Origin: Anoplolepis gracilipes
Taxonomy: Eukaryota > Arthropoda > Insecta > Hymenoptera > Formicidae
Reading direction: 5' to 3'
DNA: 64,000 nucleotides
Assembly (NCBI RefSeq): GCF_047496725.1
Contig: NC_132986.1
Location: forward strand, 5,550,501 to 5,614,500
Shown: piece by piece, positions 54,372-64,000 of the stretch
Layout of the letters: the number at the start of each line of letters is the position of its first letter
Position numbering within the stretch: position 1 is the first letter of the stretch
Notes under the pieces: model-generated
The model's database searches: none
What the model was told of the DNA's origin: nothing
The model's input: only the letters and a program-made list of their open reading frames with translations
Program-made: the position numbers and the translations under genes

Positions 54372-57000
54372 GTAAGTCAAATTTTAAAACTCTCTTAAAA
54401 TAATCATCTCATCGTGTCATAATTAATGATCGACATTATTCTTTGGTACGAAGCTATCGCTGTGAAACGACTTGAGTGCAAAGAAATATGGTATTCTACA
54501 CACGTACCGTTTCTATAGATGACGCGTTACTGTAAAAAAATTTACTTTTATTTAAAAAACAATGTGGCTATGAATAATGAATAGACAATCTTCAATAATG
54601 GACGAATATAAACGTTGAAAATTTATCGTATTAATATTTAAATTTTAATTGCATTAGTTTTTTCGTATTCACACGGGTAAAAATAAGAGAGCAACAATGC
54701 TTGCAATATGCAAAACTTTAGCAATTATAAATTCTATATTCACTCATGAAATCAACAATCTTCATGAATAAATAAACTAGTACGAATGCAATAAAAAAAA
54801 AATCAAAACAATCTACACATCTGACGTGACATTGTTTTTCCTTTTAAATGACTCTTGTCATAGAATTTGTTTAAAACATCGATTATTTTTCTGTTTATTT
54901 CAGGATATGAATGAAAACTAGAAAATATAATTGAAAATATAATTAAATTCAGAAAAATATTTAAAAAATGGTACAAGTCAAAGTATAAAAATTTCGTGAA
55001 AAAAACAATTTGTGGAAATATAGAATAAAATGTATAATTTCTTTAAGATAAGGAACCTTTGTATTTTTACTAATTTGTTAAATTCACAAATTCTGTGAAC
55101 TTTCTTTATTACAGAGACAATGTTAATCGTAAAAAGTCATCACACGTTAGACGTATGTAATTGAAAAAAATATCATAATATATAATGTGAGACATGATTT
55201 AAAGAAAAGTTAAGTGCAAAACATCAATGATAAAAAACTCAAAACTGTTACTGCGAAAGTCAAGGAAATTACGACAAAACTCGAAAGAGTGTAGACAGGA
55301 CTCGATTCTGCCAAGTAGCCCTTCGTCGCCAGTCATGCATATTCAGCCGAGCATAGGAAAAAAGGGCGATAACCCCAGTGTGGCCGTGAATGCAAAATAC
55401 TTTGCAACACGAAAAGCTTTTAATGAAAAATTTAAAAAATGCAGGGTTGATGACTTGTATTATTCTTTTCCTATAAATATGAAAATTGTTACGATAATCA
55501 TAATTTGAATATTAAAGCTATTAAAAGTATTGATAAATATAAATACGTATAAATGTGATTATAATCATTTTATTTCTATAATCCACTTTATCCTCTACTT
55601 AAGAATCATTACGCAATATTTTTTTTCTTCGAAATTAATGTTGTTATATAAAAATTGGAATATATTTCACTCTTTTCTTTTGTCATGTCAGATGCAATTT
55701 CACGTAAGAAATTATAAATTACAGAAAATATATATTTTTCTGAAATCTTATACTTAATATAAAACATTATTAGTGGTTCAGTTATATTTGTTGAGAAAAT
55801 AAACTATTCAAATAATTGATTTAACAATTGTAGGTGAAGAGTCTCAGTGAAAAGCTTATATTCGTGATATTGCAGCGCGAAAAGGCGTCACCGTTCGTCG
55901 TTGAGTGTCACACGATTTTTACCTCTGCTCTGTTGACGCTGCGGCGCGAGCTAAACGATCGTTTTTATTCCCTATAGAAAAGAAGTGGATCCGCGTCGAG
56001 GGAGAAAATGAACGGTGCGGAATAGAAATGGTGCGAATGTAGGAGACCCCGAGGAATAGAAAGTCGTTCGCGCGAAACGTACATTCGCATTTTAATATGA
56101 TAAAATTACGAGCAGCACGAAAAGCCGTTGTCTTGTCACGATTTGTCGAATCAAATGGAAAAATAAAATGGATTTATATGTAAATCGATTAAACGATTTG
56201 TAATTCCCGTTTAAGTTCAATCGGCTTTTCGATCGTGCGCTTTTTAGCCGTGCTACACGACATTACAGTAACTCGGTTATTTCGTGTGTGGTTTCTACTC
56301 GCGAATATAATGCGTGGAATATAACGTATAAGCAGAGCAAAGCCCTTGCATGCACGCGTACGAATCAACCCGTTACAATTGTATCATTTGATCGTCTAGG
56401 ATATATGTATATTATAAACAGCTTTATCCTGTCGCTCGTTGCTTGATGTAATTTCCGCTTTTATAGCATATTATCTAATGTAATACGACTATTTTTAACA
56501 ACAGATTATATTTGAGTATAGAGTTTCAAATTAAAATTAATAAATAATATTGTTTTAATGAAAATTGTGAGGTACTTTTCATATTGTTTTGAAAATGTCG
56601 CAAATTATATTATGATTCTAAAAGAAAAAAGAAAATAGATAAGTCTATACTGATTTCTTAAAATACTTTTTGAAAATCGAATATCGCTAATCGCTTTCGG
56701 GTGAGAAGACACCCTTCCTAGCAGGAAAACGACAGCAATCAGATAACTTGCGAGAAGAAAGAACTTATCGGTTTTCAATTTAACCTTCGTCGCTTTAGTT
56801 CTTCGGGACGCAATTGTCGCGAAAGTTCACAGCGATTGACAATGAAGTGCACATATACACACGTGACACATAATATAATCATATACGAAGAGCGTACATG
56901 ATTATGCACACACATATACGCAAGACGCAGCCTCCCTTGCATTAGCTCTCTCATCTCCCTTCGAACTTCTGTCAACATTTTCTAGAGCGACTGCTTCCGT
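54372..57000 (+). other. Presumed 5'UTR intron of the third gene
   Basis: AT-rich, with a GC-richer block at about 55850-56120 that could be an alternative 5' exon (an attgcag acceptor at its left). No coding sequence was recognised. Confidence 0.4.
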
Positions 57001-57738
57001 TATATTCACACTGATATTATCCGGCGAGTGTCAAGTTGTATCATGTTTCATTTGTAAATTATTTTTTCCGCGAGTCTATCTCGGCACCTCTCGTCCATTC
57101 GACCGTCCATCCTATCTGTTACCCTATCCTATCCCATCCTATCCTGGCAAACGCAGCCCTAAAATATTTATGTGCACAGATACCGGGTTTTCGAGCGTGG
57201 TCCAATCGCAGCCACCGTACGCGAGAACGCCGCGGGCCGATTAATATAAAGCCACCTGATCAAATCGCGTTCGATTGAAAAAAAGAGGAAAAAAAGAAGA
57301 GAGAACAAAACAAAAATACCGTCATTTCGGCAACGCATGCCGGGGGCATTTCGCGCGATCACGTACCTCTGCGAACTATACCGATTCGCGCTGAATTCCC
57401 ACGAATTTCGAGAGGTCGTGTCGCCGTGGGAAATTAATCGGGCGTGAGTGTGTGCAGCTCGATCGACAAAAGTGGCTGTTTTCCGAATACCGGAACTCTC
57501 CTGGATTTCGGATTGAATATCAACAGTAAAAGGAGAAAACGCCAAAGGAGGTGCAAAGTGAAAAAGGTTCGTGCCTGGTCGGAAGAACTGGATAAGCGAC
57601 GCATACGCACACGTGGAAGCCTGACAGACCGTTAAATGAATGTTGCGGCGGGTGCTGGCGATCGTGACGGGCAAATCGAGGGGGCACGGCAGGATCGCTC
57701 GATTTAAATTCATAGATGTGCGAGCGGACGGGCCCACA

Positions 57739-57784
57739 ATGGTGGCTCGGTTCCCGCAACATGTTCTACTGTTACTCGTACTCG
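57739..57784 (+). CDS. Third gene, first coding exon: signal peptide start
   Basis: ATG at 57739 (context ccacaATGG, A at -3) opens MVARFPQHVLLLLVL, a classic signal-peptide n-region and hydrophobic core, then a consensus donor gtgagt in phase 1. It is preceded by a GC-rich leader of about 700 nt without a competing long frame. A phase-1 intron inside or just after the signal peptide is common in secreted and cell-surface receptor genes. Product unknown: the mature protein lies beyond what I can assemble. Confidence 0.6.
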
Positions 57785-58339
57785 GTGAGTAAGAAACACA
57801 CTCGCGGGTATTCTAACAAATATGTCGTGAGGTAATCACGCTTCCCTTCAACGATATTGGATTTGAACTAATAAGAAAATGAGAAAAGTTAATAATGTTT
57901 CGAGTTTTAAAGAAATAAAAAAATTTTAAGAGCTTTGTTAACATAAGAAAAATATAAAGAAATAAAGTAGAAAAAATTTGCTTCTAAATTATTTCTTTGA
58001 ATTAATTTAATTATAAAATCTTGTCTTTATTCAAGAATTTATTAAATTTCATAGTTTCAGAGGAAATGTAACAGTTATAGAGAATACTTGGATATGCATC
58101 CTTTCCTTCCTCTAGATATTTCAAATTCATATATAATTTAAAATAAAAAAATGCATGTCTTAATATGTTTACAATAATTTCCAAAAAATACTAGTATTTT
58201 TTCTCTTCTCTTCTCTTCTCAGTTTGAATTACAAGTATCGATTTAGTATACTTATTTTGAAAATAGAATAATTTAAATTTTAAATAATACGTTAATATAT
58301 GGACATGATATCTATCCATATATACATGTCGTATTAAAA

Positions 58340-58418
58340 ATTTATTGTTTTTCGAAACTTCATTTACGCCATCTTCAAAAATAAGCAGGTCATATGTCCT
58401 CTATATTTAGGCACCAGC
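58340..58418. repeat. Dispersed repeat, copy 2
   Basis: Same orientation as the copy at 26191-26270; divergent by substitutions and a few indels. No coding capacity. Confidence 0.4.
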
Positions 58419-58524
58419 CAAGTTAACCCGCCATGTGTGCGCGCGCGTCTAGCATAAACGCACATATAACGTCTGTTGATTTAGCTCTTTTTCACTGTTT
58501 TCTTTTTTTCTTGGCGACACGCAG

Positions 58525-58562
58525 CCCTGACTTGCGTCGTATCGAGTTTCGACACTTGGGAG
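58525..58562 (+). CDS. Third gene, probable 38-bp second coding exon
   Basis: A strong pyrimidine tract (ttttctttttttcttgg) precedes the acceptor gacacgcag. In the required phase it reads A-LTCVVSSFDTWE, which extends the hydrophobic core to LLLLVLALTCVVSS and supplies a plausible cleavage site. It ends at a weak donor, gtttgt (58563), in phase 0. The composite signal peptide is convincing; the donor is less so. Confidence 0.45.
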
Positions 58563-61500
58563 GTTTGTCTAATTAAAGCTGTAGAAACAGTGCAATAAGC
58601 ATACCTCTTAGATTTTATATAAATTCGCGTGTAAGACTTTTTATATAAATAATGTTATCCATCTCTTAACACAAAAATTAATTTGTTCTTACGAAGTAAA
58701 ACCTAATTTCTTACGTTGAGATAATCATCATTATTCTCTTTTGTTTCAAGGAAAACTCTAAGAGAGTCATTTTACACGCAGAATTAATTTCAATGTAATC
58801 TAGTTTTTGTAAAAGATTATATAGTGCATTATAGAGAGAAATAGAGAGAATTTTATGAAATATTTTAAGGATTTTTGCAAATAATACCTGGACAGTCACG
58901 ATGAAAAAAGTGACGATACATGTGAACAATTAGAATAAAAGTCTGGCTTTTACAACGACCAAAATGATAAAAAAAGAAATACTCTTATGTCATTTAGTAG
59001 CAGTAACTTTTATACGTGCTTTCATCAAGTGACAAAGGCGAATGGAATTTAAATGCGCATAAAACGCAAACACGTTCTCGAGACACTTCATCCAGTTTTT
59101 TTTTATTGCATTCTATCTATCTTCAACTCACAGCGCGATGCGAGTGCAAGGAGAATGCAGTGCTGAATAGTGTCGTTGCGCAATGCAGTAGATCTACCGG
59201 ACGTTAAGTTTTTGTTCGCCTCACGTTCGGATCCGATATGAACTTAAGGTGGTACGTTCGGCTAATCCGCCTTGAAGGCGGGTTAGCGGGACGAGAAGTA
59301 GAAGTTTAATTAAGCCAGATTACAGCAACCGAAATGAATAAAGTTTCGTCAAAGAGGATCACGAAAGACATCTTTCTCGTTCCGGGAAAGATTCGGCAAA
59401 AATAAGATCGAACGTCTTGGCGACAACAAATAAAACATTAGCTCTTATATATAAATGCACGCGTGTATGTTTTTATTAATTTAAAATAAAATAATAATTC
59501 CCTTAATAGATAAAATTCAATTTATTGATGTTATATAAAATATGTGTTGTTACCAAAATATAACAAAATAAATTCAAAAATATCGTAAATATAAGTAATT
59601 TGCGCAAAAAATAAATAACGTATTTTGCCTCTTTTCAATTAAATATACGTTTGTTGAAATTTAACTATATGTAATAGTATAACAATCATTTAAGTTCCAA
59701 CGATTTCCCCATTTATTTTTACATTCAATTTTATAATAGCATTCAGTTTTCAAGTGTAAAATACAAAATTTAAGTGTAATTTCGATGAACATGGATATCG
59801 TTTTCGTCTGTATGTTAAAACACCGTCCAATTTTTCGAATCAGTTCACATAGTCGCGCACGCACAAACGACATTTTTTTCATGTTAAATCGATAACACAT
59901 CGAACAAACGCCGATAGAGAGCCCTTGGTTGATCACGTAGCGTCAGATACTACCAATTGCATCGTTAATTCACAGATATACGCTCGGCGAACGTGCCGCA
60001 ATTTCCTGAGCGCGACTGTAGGCAACGACTTTGTTCAATTTGCAGATTTTCTTATCACTTAGCAAGCTTCAATCGAATGCCAAACAATATTATCCCGTAT
60101 TATCAGTCTAGTCCATCTCAAAGCAATCGAACAACACTGCGTGATATTGAGCGAAAATTGTCGTTATGACCAATAATTGAGCCTAGATACGAGCATGCAT
60201 CGAAATTGGAACACGGAAACTGCACATATTACTCACAAACATGAGCAATATTTGGTGATGATGAGAACTGCAAATACGATCATTCGAAATTTGAGGCTCA
60301 AAATTTATGAGATTTATCTGCTTGACGTTTATATGATTTTTTAAATATTAATACTATATCGCAAACAATAAAAATTCTTATTGTTTAAACAAAATTGTTT
60401 TATTCTTTATTGATTAAACAAAAAAGATCTCGTGGATTACCGAAATATACATATATATTGTCTTTTTACTAGATATATAAAAATTTTCTGAAATAGATTA
60501 AATTGAGAAAAATAATGAAAATCGTAAAGAAAGATAAGATAATTGAAATTAATAAATAAAACATATTATTTGACATACCCTGTATTCTTTCCGTACAAAC
60601 TATTGGATTGTTTCTGATACGAATTCACCACGGAAATGTTGATGGAGTCCTTTGTCGATCACAAGTATCATTGTCGAGCGATAGAAACATCGTTGATTCA
60701 CGGCTAACATCCAGTCAATTGCTGTTTACTTTAATTTTGCTGTTTAATTTGCTGTTTATTTCTTCTACAACTTCAATCAAACGGTTAACATTACGCGTTA
60801 GTCTACTGTAATAATTAAAATCGCGTTTAATATAACTTAATATAATTCAACAATGCGCAAGTAATAAGTATCGCGTTGAGAAAAATTATCGATTTTCTTG
60901 TTGGAACGACTTTTGGCAAAGATAAAAACATAAATCAGCAAACAATGTGCTACATTCGATTGTCCATTAACGAGATTGGCGTACGTTGCTGTTTCGTATC
61001 GCAGATTGCACTTTACTCTGCTGTATTGCATCCAATAGCAATGTTATAACGAGATCCTCATCAAACCATATAACGTTTATCGATCACATTAATTTTGAGA
61101 AATCATTATTATTGCAGCCTTGCACTATTTCGAGTCTAAGATAATTATTGCCAATTAATTACATATCGTACATACATATAAATCAATTTTTTTTAGTCAG
61201 ATAAAATTAAATTGTTGTTTCTTCTATTTGTTAATTAACTCATAAATAACACACACATGATTGTATAATGTAATAATATGTGTCTAATACATAATTAGCG
61301 TTATAATACAAGTTAAAAAAATAATATTTATATAGAGCACATAAAAAATATACATAGAATTATAAAGAAAAATTGTTGTAATTGTGAAGGATCCACAAGA
61401 GATCATAAAAGATCAAAGTTTTTGAATTTATGTTTGTTGTATATTTGCAATTCTTTCTTTTGCATATAAACACATTACACACGGTTTTTATCTCGGTCTA

Positions 61501-64000
61501 CTATTTCCATTTGAAAAAAAAACGGCATGAGAGATGAAGTCTCGCAGGTAGAAAATGTAATACTGTGTCCTCGCTTCGTAGAGGAAAAGCGTTCAATTTA
61601 CATTTGTTTACAACAACGAATGGTTGATATATCTATCATTGTATTCAAATTTTTCTCTCTCGTATCACTTCTCGAAAACAAGCATAACTTTGCAAACTTT
61701 ACTATACAGATGTAGCTTTTTTACTTGGCAAATAAAAATACTTTTTCCCTATCTTTAGTTAATGAAAATTCTTCAAATGAGATTTCAAATGTAATATATT
61801 ATATTTGTCAGTATTATCGATTTTAATTTCTGTGAAAAATAATATGTCTTAGCCAATATTGTATAGTTTTAATCTTCAGGCTGAGATAGCTCATTGTCAG
61901 TGTATCTTATTTAGTGTGTGCAGAAGATCAGATTTAATTTTTACGTGTTGCCATAAACTAAATAATTCTGACTTTGAATGATTAATCTTGAATTAGTAAT
62001 GTAATTGTTATGATCCGTGATAAGAATAACGTAATCAAATAAATCACAAGTTAATATAAATCAATAATGTAATGTTTTCATTAAAATGTTCGATACCAAT
62101 TGAATTTTTCAACCGATTTGGATGAGTAAAATTTAATTAGTGTAAAAATTACATGTTTGATACAACTTAAAATATACAACATGATTAATAATTGCTTAAA
62201 TTATACGCCGTTATATTTAGAGAGACATATGAAAAAAAAAATAATGTTATATTGAGATGGTGACCTAATTAGAAGACAGAAGCAGCAACTGCATTTCTCA
62301 ATACCGTAAATAATCGGATTGCAAGAAATATAGATTAATTTAATAATTCCATTTTCATCAAAGATATATGGATAGAGATAAATATGTAATATAAAAAAAA
62401 ATAACCACTTTAATTAAAGTTTAATTAAAAGTTGAATCACAAACAAACTTAAATTTTTAACAAAAGAATTCACGTTTTAAATTCATTTGATATAAATAAA
62501 ATCTACAATTCTCAGGATAATCGAATTATTGTACGATAAATCATAAAAATTTGTCATGTTTTAGTTAAGTTCGTTAAATTTTTTCAACATTATAATTTTT
62601 TGAATTTGACTTTTACAATATTATCCATATATGTAAGTGAATATGTATGTAATATCAAGTTTGACAAATTGTCACGAAGAAATTATAAATGTAATTGATA
62701 AAATTAATATAATATTTATTGATCACAATTATTGTTGCAGTTATTTGTAGAATTTTTATCAAGCTTCAGCCAGATTATCGATAGTTCTAAATTTATTTAT
62801 TTATACATATATTATATTGTTTTATTCTATTTTGTTTATGTTTAGAATTTTATTTTTTTAAAGTATTGCAACTAAAATTTAAAAAATACTAAAAAATAAC
62901 CACAAAAACACAAAAAAGATATTTTCCTCGTAAAATGTCTCTTATTTATCCAGAATGAAAAATTACTGTATTTCTGTATTATAAGAAGACCATGATAATG
63001 GATATTGGAGCCGTAGTAGAATTTTAACGAAGCTATCAAAAACGTTATTGTATTTTTAATATTCTGCAAACTCGTTAGCATTGCTATATCTCAGTTATTA
63101 ATCTTGAAATAACATCGACAATGAAATTCAGGATTTCGATATTACGAAGAATGAGTCTCTGTGCATGAAGTTGCTTGGCGTATACGTACTATAGCTGGTC
63201 CGTTATGATGATAATGTAGTTATGACAAACAAGAATCGTAAACATATATATACGTGTTTCCATTGGAGAATAAACCATGTCGTGGCGAGCGGAAGGGAAA
63301 CTGTTATAAAACGATTTTCCTATAAGTGATTAGCATCTAGATGCAAAACTATTGTGTAGCCGATTTAATGGAAAATGGTGCAGCCTCGTTTGCGTTATGT
63401 ACTTTCTAATCAATCGCGTCATTAGATAGAAACTATTATTTAATGTTAAAAACTTTATTATTTAATTAATTTATATTTAATTTAAATTAATTATTAATCT
63501 TATACTCCAGTCATTATAAACTTTCTTCATTCGTGTATTATATTATTATATTATTATATATTATATATACAAAATTTGCATTATCTCTCGGTATATAAGC
63601 ACAAATTTCTCGCCATAAAATAAAATTACATTTTGCTTTATTACGCTTTCAAGAAATACCTAATTAACCGCGAAGACCTGTCAATACTCATCGATAAAAC
63701 GATACCTTGGCGACGTTATAGTAGATGACTAAAGTTTGTAGTGGATATCTCTAGGTTCACGTGACAAGAATTGAGTGCGAGCTGCATAACGGGTAATCCG
63801 ATCGAACATCGACCGTGTTTGCATGATTGTAGATGCCACATAAATATATCCGTTCGATATGCACCGCATTCAAATGCACCGCCGCATTCGCAGGAGATTC
63901 TCAGCTACATGATCGGATCAATTTGTAAGTTTCGAAGGGACATTTCGTGCTTTGCATTGCGCACCAGAGATTTGTGACAAGTAGACGTATAACTAACCGA
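58563..64000 (+). other. Presumed long intron of the third gene
   Basis: AT-rich to the right edge. Contains the second copy of a dispersed repeat just upstream (58340-58418), a GC hairpin at 59261-59287 and AT-only runs near 63535-63570. Slightly GC-richer patches lie at about 59860-60300 and 63650-63990. No further exon was supported. Confidence 0.45.
59261..59287. repeat. Near-perfect short hairpin
   Basis: GCTAATCCGCCTT pairs with AAGGCGGGTTAGC (13-nt arms, one G:T pair, single-base loop). It is isolated in AT-rich DNA, with no flanking gene. Confidence 0.7.

Noticed and set aside
57101..57147. CCTAT/CCCAT pentamer run resembling telomeric DNA
   Set aside because: The insect telomere unit is CCTAA/TTAGG; this is a different, short and impure repeat in a leader region.
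57168..57737. 189-codon open frame on the minus strand
   Set aside because: It runs antisense through the GC-rich leader of the third gene. The translation is low-complexity and resembles no family; stop-free frames are expected in such sequence.

Overview
The window is arthropod nuclear DNA, most likely from an insect. Exons and first-exon or promoter blocks are GC-rich and sit in very AT-rich introns, with standard GT-AG splicing and scattered decayed DNA transposons. Hymenoptera (for example an ant) is my best guess from base composition, intron sizes and the kind of repeats. That taxon is an inference. There is no prokaryotic gene organisation, and I recognised no tRNA, rRNA or CRISPR.

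Three plus-strand transcription units can be supported. (1) About 1-26000: the 3' part of a KIF26/VAB-8-type atypical kinesin (relative of Drosophila CG14535). Eight coding exons (3420-3617 to 23039-23211) join without a frame break into 1158 residues plus stop, from the Lys of the motor P-loop to the family C-terminus. The 5' exons lie upstream of base 1. A 13.3-kb intron (3618-16955) separates the P-loop exon from the rest of the motor and holds a good TATA+Inr promoter candidate with an in-phase mini-exon. (2) 27838-49785: a complete nidogen/entactin gene (Ndg). Its 21 coding exons total 4104 nt (1367 residues plus stop), in the order signal peptide, NIDO domain, EGF, G2F beta-barrel, a run of EGF-like modules, a YWTD (LDL-receptor class B) beta-propeller and a terminal EGF. 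Two of its introns use GC donors. (3) From about 53300 past the right edge: the 5' end of a third gene. It has an Inr+DPE promoter candidate, a GC-rich presumed 5'UTR exon, and a signal-peptide exon starting at 57739 that probably continues in a 38-bp exon at 58525. Its identity is unknown because the rest is outside the window.

Repeats stand out in the introns. There is a TTAA-flanked piggyBac-type MITE (19160-19816), a smaller degenerate TTAA element (12375-12641) and a foldback-type element (about 14108-15165). The most striking is a roughly 1.2-kb imperfect inverted repeat that fills most of nidogen intron 17 (about 47345-48550). Transcribed in the pre-mRNA, it could fold into a hairpin several hundred base pairs long.

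The two recognised genes have no obvious joint function. KIF26 proteins are cytoplasmic microtubule-binding, probably non-motile kinesins of cell migration and axon guidance. Nidogen is a secreted basement-membrane linker. I see only co-linearity, with about 4.6 kb between the kinesin stop codon and the nidogen start codon. All exon boundaries were read by hand from splice consensus plus frame continuity and should be confirmed with RNA-seq.
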